From Massilia sp. HP4 (lineage in GTDB: Bacteria > Pseudomonadota > Gammaproteobacteria > Burkholderiales > Burkholderiaceae_D): DNA of 64,000 nucleotides. The notes beneath the pieces were generated by a model that had not been told where the DNA came from, made no database searches, and saw nothing but the letters and a program-made list of their open reading frames with translations. Below, piece after piece: positions 1 to 10,916 of this stretch (positions are counted from its first letter, which is position 1; every line of letters starts with the position of its first letter). Position numbers and translations under genes: made by a program. The stretch is from assembly GCF_005222695.1 (NCBI RefSeq), contig NZ_STGG01000003.1:41270-105269 (forward strand), in the 5' to 3' direction.

Positions 1-2
1 GG

Positions 3-1070
3 GGCAATGTGGCGGCGCTGGGCTGGATGTCGCTGGCCCACCACCGCGCGCGCCTGGCGCCCGGCCTGGATCGCGACCTGGTCGCGCGTCGCATCGATGG
101 CCTGGCCGCGCACCTGGCTGGCGCCTGGCGCAGCAGCGGCTACCGCCTCGCGATGAGACCGGGCGATTTCGTCTGGGGCAGCAATGCGGTGGTGCTGAAC
201 CAGGGCATGATGCTGCTGCAGGCGTACCGCCTCAAGCCCGAGCCCGATTACCTGCGGGCTGCGCAATCGAGCCTCGACTATGTATTGGGCCGCAACCCCA
301 CCGGCCTCTCCTTCGTCACCGGCATCGGCGCGCGGCCTTTCAGGCACCCGCACCACCGTCCCTCGATGGCCGATGGTGTCGAAGCGCCGGTGCCGGGCTG
401 GCTGTCCGGCGGACCGAATCCCGGCCAGCAGGATGCGAAGGAGTGTCCGCCCTATCCGAGCAAGCTGCCCGCGCTGTCGTATATCGACCACGACTGCAGC
501 TACGCCGCCAACGAAGTCGCCATCAACTGGAATGCGCCGCTGGTCTATGTCAGCGCGGCGCTGTCCGTCCTCACGCCATCGACCATGACCCAGGAAACCA
601 CCGTCTCGCTCGACGCGCTGCTGCGCGAAGAACAACTGCTGCAATTCGACCGCTTCGACCGCGACACCGCCACCGCGCTCGGCGCCGCACTGGTCGCACG
701 GGCGCGCAGCGCCAGCCGGCCGGTGACGGTCGAGATCAGGCAAGGCGACGAGGTCCTGTTCGCGCAGGCGATGCCGGGCGCTTCGCCCAACCACGCCGAC
801 TGGATCCGGCGCAAGAACAACATGGTGAAACGTACCGGCCACAGCTCTTTTTATACGCACAACGAAGTGCGCCAGGCCGGCGGCGACCACGACAAGCTGC
901 CCGGCCTGGACATGCGCGACTACGCAGCCCACGGCGGCGCCTATCCGATCGTCGTGCGCGGCCGCGGCGCGGTCGGCACGGTCACGGCCTCGGGCCTGCC
1001 CGGCGCGGACGACCACGCGCTGGTGGTGGCCGCGCTGAAAGATCACCTGAAGATTGGAGAGCAGCCATGA
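3..1070 (+). CDS. GH9 endoglucanase C-terminal part fused to a UPF0303 (heme-degrading-like) domain; 5' end outside window
   Basis: The frame is open from the left edge, so the N-terminus and the family's catalytic Asp pair lie outside. Counting from the GTG at 9, residues 1-190 match the end of glycoside hydrolase family 9. They hold the NPTG...SFVTG block with HHR (115-117) and the NEVAINWNAPLVY block with the presumed acid Glu169. GH9 enzymes cleave beta-1,4-glucans such as cellulose. Residues 193-353 match a complete UPF0303/HbpS-GlcG-like domain (LDALL..E...QFDRFD, DYAAHGGAYPI, GTVTASGLP...DHALVV). These are normally free-standing proteins of about 160 residues. Met193 (ATG at 585) looks like their natural start but has no Shine-Dalgarno sequence. 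The stop overlaps the next gene (ATGA). Domain identities are good; whether the fusion is real is uncertain. Confidence 0.8.
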   Translation, partial: GNVAALGWMSLAHHRARLAPGLDRDLVARRIDGLAAHLAGAWRSSGYRLAMRPGDFVWGSNAVVLNQGMMLLQAYRLKPEPDYLRAAQSSLDYVLGRNPTGLSFVTGIGARPFRHPHHRPSMADGVEAPVPGWLSGGPNPGQQDAKECPPYPSKLPALSYIDHDCSYAANEVAINWNAPLVYVSAALSVLTPSTMTQETTVSLDALLREEQLLQFDRFDRDTATALGAALVARARSASRPVTVEIRQGDEVLFAQAMPGASPNHADWIRRKNNMVKRTGHSSFYTHNEVRQAGGDHDKLPGLDMRDYAAHGGAYPIVVRGRGAVGTVTASGLPGADDHALVVAALKDHLKIGEQP

Positions 1071-2034
1071 CACGCATCATCCGCTGGGGCATCCTCGGCA
1101 CCGGCCGCATCGCGCGCGATTTCGCCGCCGGCCTGCGCGCCACGCCCGACGCCGTGCTGGCCGCGGTCGCTTCGCGCAGCGTCGAAGGCGCCCAAGCCTT
1201 CGCCGGGCAGTTCGACGTGCCCCTGGCCTTCGGCTCCTACGAACAACTGGCGGAGTCGCCCGATGTCGACATCGTCTACATCGCCACCCCGCATCCGATG
1301 CACGCGGCCAACGCCCTCCTCGCCCTGCGCGGCGGCAAGGCGGTGCTGTGCGAGAAGCCGTTTGCGATGAACCGGCGCGAGGCGGGCGAAGTCGTGGCGC
1401 TGGCGCGCGCAAAAAACCTGTTCTTGATGGAGGCGATGTGGACCCGCTTCATGCCGGCGCTCGGTGAAGTCAAGCGCATCATCGCATCCGGCGAGATCGG
1501 CAACGTGACCCAGTTGCACGCCGACTTCGGCTTCTCGGCCACGCCCGATCCAGCCCACCGCGTCAACGACCCGACCCTGGGCGGCGGCGCCCTGCTGGAC
1601 CTCGGCATCTATCCGCTGTCGATCGCCTGCGCCCTGCTGGGACGGGTCGAGACGGTGCAGGCCCAGGCCATCATGGGCGAGACCGGGGTCGACCTGACCA
1701 CGGCCTTCACCATGCGCCATGCGGGCGGCACCCTGTCGATCTGCAGCTGCTCGCTGCGGGCGCGCGCGCCGAGCGAACTGGTGGTGTCGGGCACGCGCGG
1801 CAGCGTGCGCATGCACCGCATGTTCCACATGTCCGAAAGCGTCACGGTCGACCTGCTGGACGGCCCATCGCGCACGGTCTCGACGCCCTGGCTCGGCAAC
1901 GGCTATACCCATGAGGCGATCGCCGCCGGCCAATGCCTGCGCGACGGCCTGCTCGAGCATCCGGCGATGACCCACGACGACACGCTGGCGGTCATGGGCT
2001 TGCTCGACACGATCCGCCGGCAGATCGGCCTGCG

Positions 2035-2053
<19 letters not shown>
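1067..2053 (+). CDS. Gfo/Idh/MocA family NAD(P)-dependent oxidoreductase
   Basis: A 328-residue cytoplasmic dehydrogenase. The N-terminal Rossmann fold carries GILGTGRIA (8-16). The EKP motif at 96-98 supplies the Lys that contacts cofactor and substrate. The C-terminal alpha/beta domain has GGALLDLGIYPLS (173-185), typical of the trans-dihydrodiol/glucose-fructose oxidoreductase branch. The family oxidises or reduces sugars, inositols or diol derivatives; the substrate here cannot be told. The start overlaps the previous stop (ATGA), and GGAGAG lies just upstream, so the two are probably co-translated. This suggests a role near polysaccharide breakdown. The 3' end overlaps the convergent histidine kinase by 19 bp. 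Confidence 0.85.
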
Positions 2054-4053
<2,000 letters not shown>

Positions 4054-4109
4054 GGGCTGGCGCCATCCTACCAGTCCCGGCGCGTCGGACAGGCACGGCT
4101 GCCCACCCG

Positions 4110-5267
4110 TCAGGGCGTATCGACGTACCAGCCGTACTCCCAGCGCCACGGCATATCGTTCGCGCCCAGCGCCAGGCGCGCGATCTCGGGGAACAGGCGT
4201 TCGGCGCGCACGTCGTTGGACAGCATCACCACGCAGCGCCGGCCTGCCTCGAGGCAGATCGCCATATTTCCGGTGCTGTCGTTATGCCCGCCCTTGAACC
4301 AGCCGGTCCCGCTGCGGTCCTGGAAGGTGACCACGCCCAGGCCGGCCGCAAGGTGCGGCACCGGCGCGCCCACCCGCGACACCAGGGTCGGGAACTGGCC
4401 GGCGCCCAGGATCGGCAATTGCGGGCGCACCATCTCGGCCCGCACCTCGGGGCTCAAGCCATCGCCGCGCACGATCGCGGCCCACATGCGCGCCTGGTCG
4501 GCGATCGTGGTGTCCATCGACCCGGCGGCGGTGACGGCGCTGCGCTGGTCGTGCGGCTCCATCCTGCCCTCGAGCGTATAGCCGTCGGCCAGGTTGGCGG
4601 CAAAGTCGGGACGCCACTGCATGCTGGTATTGCGCATGCCCAGGCGGTCGAACACGCGCACCTGCATCTCGCGTCCGGCGTCCAGCCCCTGGCCCTGTTC
4701 GACGATCAGCTGCAGGATGTACATGCCTTCGGCCGAATAGGCATAACGTTCGCCGGGCGTGAAATGAAAACGCAGTTTTTCGTCCGGCTCGAGCCAGCGG
4801 AAGTTGGCGAAGCCGCCGGCATGCGTGAGCAGGATGCGCGGCGTGAGCTGGCGCCAGCGCGCGTCGCCCGCCAGGTCGCTGAAATCCCTGCGCTCGCCCA
4901 GGCGGTAGTCGGGCAGGGGCTTGGGCAACAGCTTCGTGAGCGGGGCGTCGAGGTCGAGCCGGCCTTCGCTCGCCAGCTGCAGCAGCATATAGGCGAAGGC
5001 GGTCTTGGTCAGCGAGGCGCCGTACATGACGGTATCGGGCAGCAATGGCAGGTCGCGCTCGAGATTGCGCTTGCCGTAGGCTGACACCCTGGTGACCTGG
5101 CCGTCGTCGATCACCGCCAGCGCCAGCCCGACCACCTTCCCGCGCGCCATCAGCGCCTCGATGTCGCGGTCGGCGAAACCGCGAACTGGCGCAGGACTGG
5201 TGGCGCGCGGCGCGCCCGCACAGCTGACCAGGAATATCGACACGACTGCCACGCACAACGCTTTCAT
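4110..5267 (-). CDS. Beta-lactamase-fold serine hydrolase, predicted lipoprotein (class C/esterase EstB-like family)
   Basis: 385 residues from an ATG preceded by GAGGAG. The N-terminus is a lipoprotein signal ending in LVSC, with Cys16 as the lipidated residue. The Beta-lactamase (PF00144) fold shows SLTK at 85-88 (nucleophile Ser85, Lys88) and YSA at 177-179 in the place of the YxN motif. A KGGHNDS segment sits near the KTG-like position. Family members are D,D-peptidases, esterases or lactonases as often as beta-lactamases, and nothing here shows antibiotic hydrolysis. It lies 56 bp upstream of the histidine kinase on the same strand and could be co-transcribed with it. Confidence 0.83.
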   Translation of the reverse strand: MKALCVAVVSIFLVSCAGAPRATSPAPVRGFADRDIEALMARGKVVGLALAVIDDGQVTRVSAYGKRNLERDLPLLPDTVMYGASLTKTAFAYMLLQLASEGRLDLDAPLTKLLPKPLPDYRLGERRDFSDLAGDARWRQLTPRILLTHAGGFANFRWLEPDEKLRFHFTPGERYAYSAEGMYILQLIVEQGQGLDAGREMQVRVFDRLGMRNTSMQWRPDFAANLADGYTLEGRMEPHDQRSAVTAAGSMDTTIADQARMWAAIVRGDGLSPEVRAEMVRPQLPILGAGQFPTLVSRVGAPVPHLAAGLGVVTFQDRSGTGWFKGGHNDSTGNMAICLEAGRRCVVMLSNDVRAERLFPEIARLALGANDMPWRWEYGWYVDTP

Positions 5268-5357
5268 CGGCTTCTCCTCGGTAAGTTCCCGCACGGGCGA
5301 CAGGATGACCAAGTGTAGCGCCCGGATGCGCGCCGGACAATCGTCATGCAAGCGGCA

Positions 5358-6446
5358 TCAGAAGCTGTGGCGCAGGCCGAGCGCGGCGCCCTTCAATGTG
5401 GCGCCGGGCGCCGCGCCCAGGCTGTTGATGGCGAAGTCGTAGCCGCCGTTGGCCTCGTTGTCGAGGTGGGTGACATAGGCATACAGGGCACTGCGTTTCG
5501 ACAGCGTGTAGTCGTAGCCGAGCGTGACGTGGGTGGCGCCGGTGTCGGGCCCGCCGCGGATGAAGCCGATCCGGTTGCCACGCGCGCCCTTGCCGTCGCC
5601 GGCGCGCGCCACGCCCAGGCGCAGGCCATGCGCACCCATCTGGTGGCTGACCGAGACGTAGAAGGCGTTGCGATCCAGGTCGCCGCCCGCCAGTTCGTAC
5701 TCCAGGCGCTCGGCCAGCAGCGCCACCCGGGTGTCGCCGAAGCGCCGCGCCACGGCCAGCTTGGTGCCGCTGTCGCTGCGTCCCGGTCCCTGGTAGGCAT
5801 GGTGCCGCTCGTGCGCCAGGGTCGCGTACCATGGCCCCTGCTCAAAGACCGCCGCGACCGATGTCAGCGACGGCTTGGCGCCACTGGCCGGGCGCTCCTC
5901 GGCCAGGCCATGCGTGAGGCGCAAGGCCAGGCCTTTCCACGGCCGGCTCCAGTAATGGACCGAATTGGCCTGGCGCCGGTCGAACGACGACAGATTGCTG
6001 ACATTGTCGACCGCCGCCCCCGCGCCATTGCCGATGATGCTCATATAACCGGCGGTGGTCGGGTAAAAGGGATCCAGGCTGGCCGTGGCGCTGTTATAGG
6101 CGGTCGCCCAGTGGCCGGCGAACAGCGTGCCGAAGCCGCCGTCGAGCCCCACCCGGGTGTCGCGCCGCGCGAGCTCTCCGGCGCCGGTGTCGGGCGACAG
6201 CGTGCCCTCGACCTGGAAGATGGCGCTCACCCCGCCGCCCAGGTCTTCGCTGCCGCGAAAGCCGATCACCGAGCGGTTGTTCGATACGCGTTGCTGGCTC
6301 AGGCGCGGACCGTCGGCGGTGGCGGACGCCTTCACGTATTCGGCCGCGACGTTCAGCCGGCCATACAGCTGGACACTGGTCTGGGCCTGGGCGCCGGCGG
6401 CGCATGCCGCCAGTGCAAGCGCACTACGGCGCAAGTATTTACTCAT
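5358..6446 (-). CDS. Gram-negative porin (OmpC/PorB-like, beta-proteobacterial type)
   Basis: 362 residues. The start is an ATG at 6446 behind AAGGAGAA, giving a signal peptide MSKYLRRSALALAACAAGAQA, then QTSVQLYGRLNVAAEYV, the usual first strand of Burkholderiales porins. Alternating hydrophobic strands and a GSEDLGGGVSAIFQVEG block follow. The C-terminal residue is Phe, the outer-membrane insertion signal. It should form a trimeric 16-strand channel for small solutes. It is transcribed away from the universal stress gene. The 244-bp gap between them holds an imperfect palindrome. Confidence 0.9.
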   Translation of the reverse strand: MSKYLRRSALALAACAAGAQAQTSVQLYGRLNVAAEYVKASATADGPRLSQQRVSNNRSVIGFRGSEDLGGGVSAIFQVEGTLSPDTGAGELARRDTRVGLDGGFGTLFAGHWATAYNSATASLDPFYPTTAGYMSIIGNGAGAAVDNVSNLSSFDRRQANSVHYWSRPWKGLALRLTHGLAEERPASGAKPSLTSVAAVFEQGPWYATLAHERHHAYQGPGRSDSGTKLAVARRFGDTRVALLAERLEYELAGGDLDRNAFYVSVSHQMGAHGLRLGVARAGDGKGARGNRIGFIRGGPDTGATHVTLGYDYTLSKRSALYAYVTHLDNEANGGYDFAINSLGAAPGATLKGAALGLRHSF

Positions 6447-6598
6447 CAAGATTCTCCTTGCCAGGATTGTCGGCCAGGGGCGCCATCGACGCCTATACCC
6501 AATCGTGGGGAGAACTACCCCCTGATAGTGTTGTCTCCAATGCTCGGCTGGTGCAGAATGTGGATCGACGTTGCGCGAAAATGCTGCACCGCACCCGG

Positions 6599-6626
6599 AG
6601 TTATCCGAAGTAAATTCGAAATAACT
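6599..6626. promoter_or_regulatory. Imperfect palindrome in the porin/USP divergent intergenic region
   Basis: The arms AGTTAT and ATAACT flank CGAA...TTCG around an AT-rich centre. It lies about 150 bp upstream of the porin and 65 bp upstream of the USP gene. It could be a regulator site for either gene; no known consensus was matched. Confidence 0.25.
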
Positions 6627-6690
6627 GAAGAAACGCGTTGTAGTCAGGTCGTCAACTACGGTAGAGTGTCGCCTTCCGAGAAGACTTTCC

Positions 6691-7599
6691 ATGAGGCGGC
6701 GCATGCCAGACCGTAGCCCGACTACGCCCCCCGGATTGTTGCTTGCGACGGACCTGAGCGCCCGCTGCGACCGGCCGCTCGAACGCGCCAAGCAGCTGGC
6801 CGATGAATTTTCCATACCGCTGGTCGTCCTGACGGTGCACGATGCACCACAGGCGCCCGGCGAAGTGCTCCAATGGCTCGACGGCGATGCCGGACGCGCG
6901 CAGCAAGAACACGCGGCGCGCGAGGAATTCGCGCGCGAGTTCGCCGGCTCGCCGCTGCAAGCCACCCAGCGCTTCGCCACCGGCCCGGCCGCCGGCGCCA
7001 TTGTCGACGCTGCCGCCACCCTGCCCGGCGCCATGGTCGTCGCCGGCGCCTCGCAGCACGACAGCCTGGGCGACCTGCTGCTCGGCTCCACAGTCGAAAA
7101 ACTGGCGCGCGCCCTGGCCCAGCCGCTGCTGGTGGTGCGCCAGCGCGTGCGCGGTCCCTACCGCCGGATCATGGTCGCGACCGACTTCACGCCGGCATCC
7201 ACCCTGGCCCTGGAAACGGCCGCCAGCCTGTTCCCCGGGCGTCGCATCACCGTGTTCCACGCCCATGACAGCGGCATGCGGGCGCCTGACGTCCTGGCCC
7301 CGGATGCCCCGCCGCGCGCGCAGCTGCTGCGCTTCCTGGATGGCTGCGCGTTGCCGCCCGGCGCCCGCGCACTGCTCGACCCGGTGATCGGCGAAGGCGA
7401 ACCCGCTTCCCAGCTGGCGCGCCATGTAGTGGATAATAGTATCGATTTGGTCGTCCTTGGCCTGCATGAAGAATCGGCGCTGATGCGCCTCCTGACCGGT
7501 AGCCGCAGTGAATACCTGCTGCAGGCAGTCGTGTGCGACACGCTGCTTGTACGTCCCCCTGTGCGCCCTGGAGAAGATGATGAGAATGAGAAAACCTAA
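6691..7599 (+). CDS. Tandem-domain universal stress protein (UspA family)
   Basis: 302 residues with two Usp domains in tandem. The first (about 12-145) starts GLLLATDLS and ends with the nucleotide-loop-like GASQHDSLGDLLLGST...PLLVVRQ. The second (about 155-292) starts RIMVATDFT and ends GLHEESALMRLLTGS...DTLLVRPP. The G-x9-GS/T pattern suggests ATP binding, but the first G-x2-G step is imperfect. The ATG at 6691 has GAGAAG 7 nt upstream; an ATG at 6703 behind GAGG is nearly as good. It lies 60 bp upstream of the Mrp antiporter genes on the same strand, suggesting a shared stress response to salt, pH or membrane energy. Confidence 0.86.
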   Translation: MRRRMPDRSPTTPPGLLLATDLSARCDRPLERAKQLADEFSIPLVVLTVHDAPQAPGEVLQWLDGDAGRAQQEHAAREEFAREFAGSPLQATQRFATGPAAGAIVDAAATLPGAMVVAGASQHDSLGDLLLGSTVEKLARALAQPLLVVRQRVRGPYRRIMVATDFTPASTLALETAASLFPGRRITVFHAHDSGMRAPDVLAPDAPPRAQLLRFLDGCALPPGARALLDPVIGEGEPASQLARHVVDNSIDLVVLGLHEESALMRLLTGSRSEYLLQAVVCDTLLVRPPVRPGEDDENEKT

Positions 7600-7659
7600 A
7601 ATCGCACTGCGCCTCTGCGCGCGCCGCTACATGTCGCACTGCCCCGAAGGATGATGTCG

Positions 7660-10572
7660 ATGACCTCACTGCCACTGATCCTGCTCGTCCTTCTTCCTTT
7701 TGCCGGCGCCTTCGTCTCCGCCTGCCTGCCCACTGGGTCACGCAACCGGCCCGCCTTCGCGGCCGGTGCATTCACCCTGACCGCCCTCATCTTCGCCATC
7801 TCCCTGTTCCCCAGCCTCGACGCCGGCGAGGTGCTGCAGTCGCGCCACAGCTGGCTGCCGATGTTCGGCCTCGACATCATCATCCGCATGGACGGCCTGG
7901 CCTGGCTGTTCTCGATCATGGTGCTCGGCATTGGCCTCTTGGTGATCCTGTACGCGCGCTACTACATGTCCAAGCGCGATCCGGTCGCCCGCTTCTACGC
8001 CTATATGCTGGCCTTCATGGGCTCGATGATGGGCGTGGTCTTGTCGGGCAACCTGATCCAGCTGGTCGTGTTCTGGGAACTCACCAGCCTGACGTCCTTC
8101 CTGCTGATCGGCTACTGGCAAGAGAGTAACGACGCCCGCCGCGGCGCGCGCATGGCCTTCACCGTCACCACCGCCGGCGGCCTGTGCCTGCTGGCCGGCG
8201 TGCTCACGCTCGGCCATATCGTCGGCAGCTACGAACTCGAGACCGTGCTGGCGGCCGGCGACCAGATCCGCGCCCACGCGCTGTACCTGCCGGCGCTGGT
8301 GCTGATCGCCCTCGGCGCCCTGACCAAGAGCGCGCAATTCCCGTTCCACTTCTGGCTGCCGCACGCGATGGCGGCGCCGACCCCGGTCTCGGCCTACCTG
8401 CACTCGGCCACCATGGTCAAGGCCGGGGTGTTCCTGCTGACCCGCCTGTACCCGGCCCTCGGCGGCACCCCGGAATGGACCTGGCTCATCGTCGGCGCCG
8501 GCGCCACCACCCTGGCGCTGGCCTCGTTCTTCGCGATCTTCCAGAACGACATGAAGGGGCTGCTGGCCTACTCGACCATCAGCCACCTCGGCCTGATCAC
8601 CTGCCTGCTGGGCATCGGCACCCCGCTGTCGGTGGTGGCGGCGGTATTCCACATCATGAACCACGCGATCTTCAAGGCGTCGCTGTTCATGGCGGTCGGC
8701 ATCGTCGACCACGAGACCGGCACCCGCGACATGCGCGTGCTGCGCGGCTTGCGAAAAGCGATGCCGGTGACGGCCGCGCTGGCGATCGTGGCCTCGGCCT
8801 CGATGGCCGGGGTGCCGCTGATGAACGGCTTCCTCTCAAAAGAGATGTTCTTCGCCGAGACCGCCCATGTGGGCGGTAGCGACGACTGGACCCTGTCCTA
8901 TGTGGCGGTGGCGATGGGCATCTTCAGCGTCGCCTATTCGCTGCGCTTCATCAGCGTGTTCTTCGGCCGCCTGTCCAAGGACCTGCCGCAAGAGCCGCAC
9001 GAGCCGGCGCGCTGGATGCGCTTCCCGGTCGAATGCCTGGTGGTGCTGTGCATCGCGGTCGGCGTCATGCCCGAGCGGGTGGTCGGTGACGTGCTGGCGG
9101 TGGCATCGGGCTCGGTGCTGGGTGCGGCCATGCCCGAATACGACCTGGCGATCTGGCACGGCTTCAACCTGGCGCTCGGGATGAGCGGCGCCGCGCTGGT
9201 GCTGGGCGCCCTGCTGTACTGGGTACTGCTGCGCCGCCACGACCTGCGCGAGCGCACCGAAGTGCCGGTGCTGCACCGCCTGAAGGGCGCGCAAGCCTAT
9301 GAAAACACCATGCTGGCGCTCAAGCAGGGCGCCACCTGGCTGATCCGCTGGACCGGCACCCAACGCCTGCAGCCGCAGATGCTGGTGCTGATGGCCGTCA
9401 TGGTCGCCGCGCCGCTGCTGCTGGTCGATCCGCTGCCGGCGATTCCCACCCTGAGCGTGCACTCGCTCGATCCGCTGTTCGCGGTGCTGTGGATCATCGG
9501 CGCCGGCTGCGCCCTGGGCGCGGCCTACAAGGCCAAGTACCACCGCCTGGCCGCGCTGTCGATGGTCGGCGGCACCGGCATCGTGACCGCGATTACCTTC
9601 GTCTGGCTGTCGGCGCCCGACCTGGCGCTGACCCAGCTGATGGTGGAAACCGTGACCACGGTGCTGATCCTGCTCGGCCTGCGCTGGCTGCCGCCGCGCT
9701 TCGCGCCGAAAGAGCTGATGACGAAAGCGCCGGCCAGCACCTGGTTCCGGCGCGGCCGCGACGGCTTCATCGCCGTCGCCGGCGGCCTCGGCATCGCCGC
9801 GGCCAGCTATGCGATCCTGGTGCGCACGCCGCCGCCATCGATCGGCGAGTTCTTCGTGCTGCGCGCGATGACCGAGGGCGGCGGCTCGAACGTCGTCAAT
9901 GTCCTGCTGGTCGACTTCCGCGGCTTCGACACCATGGGCGAGATCACCGTGCTGTCGGCCGTCGCCCTGACCGTGTATGCGCTGCTGCGCCGCTTCCGCC
10001 CCGCCACCGAAAGCATCACGATCCCGGTGCAGCAGGCCAGCGACGTCGATCCGGCCGTCAACCAGACGCCGGCCGAGCAGGCTTCGAGCGGTTACCTCAT
10101 GATCCCGGCGGTCTACCTGCGCATGCTGCTGCCGGTGATGGGCGTGATGGCCGCCTACTTCTTCATGCGCGGCCACAACCTGCCGGGCGGCGGCTTCGTC
10201 GCCGGCCTGATCTTCGCCACCGCGCTGATCGTGCAATACATGGTGGCCGGCACCGACTGGGTCGAATCGCACCTGCGCCTGCGGCCGCACCGCTGGATTG
10301 CCTGGGGCCTGGCCTGCGCCGCCTTCACCGGCATCGGCGCCTGGTTCCTCGGCTATCCGTTCCTGACCAGCCACACCGCCCACGTCACCTTGCCGATCCT
10401 GGACGAGATCCACGTCCCGAGCGCCTTCATGTTCGACCTGGGCGTGTTCCTGGTGGTGGTCGGTTCCACCATGCTGACCCTGGTCGCGCTGGCCCACCAG
10501 TCGCTGCGCAGCCATCGCGCGGCGGCCGACGCCACGCGCGCCACCATCCCGCCCGCCAAGGAGATCTTCTGA
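7660..10572 (+). CDS. mrpA: Mrp-type Na+/H+ antiporter subunit A with fused MnhB domain
   Basis: About 970 residues. The NuoL/ND5-like proton-translocating part (about 1-500) shows the Glu in QLVVFWELTSLTSFLLIGYW and the Lys in ALTKSAQFPFHFWLPHAMAAPTPVSAYLHS, both essential in the family. The middle carries the MrpA-specific extension. The C-terminal 150 residues (RGHNLPGGGFVAGLIFATALI onward) are the subunit B domain, so A and B are one polypeptide as in Rhizobium PhaAB. The complex exchanges Na+ or K+ for H+ across the inner membrane. ATGs at 7651 and 7654 also exist, but AAGG at 7647-7650 is best spaced for 7660. Confidence 0.92.
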   Translation: MTSLPLILLVLLPFAGAFVSACLPTGSRNRPAFAAGAFTLTALIFAISLFPSLDAGEVLQSRHSWLPMFGLDIIIRMDGLAWLFSIMVLGIGLLVILYARYYMSKRDPVARFYAYMLAFMGSMMGVVLSGNLIQLVVFWELTSLTSFLLIGYWQESNDARRGARMAFTVTTAGGLCLLAGVLTLGHIVGSYELETVLAAGDQIRAHALYLPALVLIALGALTKSAQFPFHFWLPHAMAAPTPVSAYLHSATMVKAGVFLLTRLYPALGGTPEWTWLIVGAGATTLALASFFAIFQNDMKGLLAYSTISHLGLITCLLGIGTPLSVVAAVFHIMNHAIFKASLFMAVGIVDHETGTRDMRVLRGLRKAMPVTAALAIVASASMAGVPLMNGFLSKEMFFAETAHVGGSDDWTLSYVAVAMGIFSVAYSLRFISVFFGRLSKDLPQEPHEPARWMRFPVECLVVLCIAVGVMPERVVGDVLAVASGSVLGAAMPEYDLAIWHGFNLALGMSGAALVLGALLYWVLLRRHDLRERTEVPVLHRLKGAQAYENTMLALKQGATWLIRWTGTQRLQPQMLVLMAVMVAAPLLLVDPLPAIPTLSVHSLDPLFAVLWIIGAGCALGAAYKAKYHRLAALSMVGGTGIVTAITFVWLSAPDLALTQLMVETVTTVLILLGLRWLPPRFAPKELMTKAPASTWFRRGRDGFIAVAGGLGIAAASYAILVRTPPPSIGEFFVLRAMTEGGGSNVVNVLLVDFRGFDTMGEITVLSAVALTVYALLRRFRPATESITIPVQQASDVDPAVNQTPAEQASSGYLMIPAVYLRMLLPVMGVMAAYFFMRGHNLPGGGFVAGLIFATALIVQYMVAGTDWVESHLRLRPHRWIAWGLACAAFTGIGAWFLGYPFLTSHTAHVTLPILDEIHVPSAFMFDLGVFLVVVGSTMLTLVALAHQSLRSHRAAADATRATIPPAKEIF

Positions 10573-10916
10573 TGGAGCTCGTCATTTCGCTCGCCATCGG
10601 CATCGTGTTCGGCTCCGGCATCTGGCTGATCCTGCGTCCGCGCAGCTTCCAGGTGCTGGCCGGCCTGATGCTGATGTCCTACGCCGTCAACCTGTTCATT
10701 TTCGTGATGGGCCGCCTGTGGGTCGACGCCCCGCCGCTCACCCCCGCCGGCACGACGCCCAATCCGGCCGTGCTGGCCGACCCGCTGCCGCAAGCCCTGG
10801 TGCTGACGGCGATCGTCATCGGCTTCGCCACCACCGCGCTGTACCTGGTGGTCATGATCGGTTCGCGCGGCCTGACCGGCACCGACCACGTGGATGGCAA
10901 GGAGCCTGAATTATGA
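10572..10916 (+). CDS. mrpC: Mrp antiporter subunit C
   Basis: 114 residues, NuoK-like, with three membrane segments (about 3-22, 28-48 and 76-98) as expected for MnhC. The segment LPQALVLTAIVIGFATTAL is the conserved NuoK/MrpC core helix. The start overlaps the mrpA stop and the stop overlaps the mrpD start (both ATGA), so translation is coupled. It is part of the membrane arm of the antiporter. Confidence 0.92.
   Translation: MELVISLAIGIVFGSGIWLILRPRSFQVLAGLMLMSYAVNLFIFVMGRLWVDAPPLTPAGTTPNPAVLADPLPQALVLTAIVIGFATTALYLVVMIGSRGLTGTDHVDGKEPEL

Noticed and set aside
4110..5267. Calling the SLTK lipoprotein a beta-lactamase resistance gene
   Set aside because: The YxN motif is YSA, and the fold is shared with esterases and peptidases.
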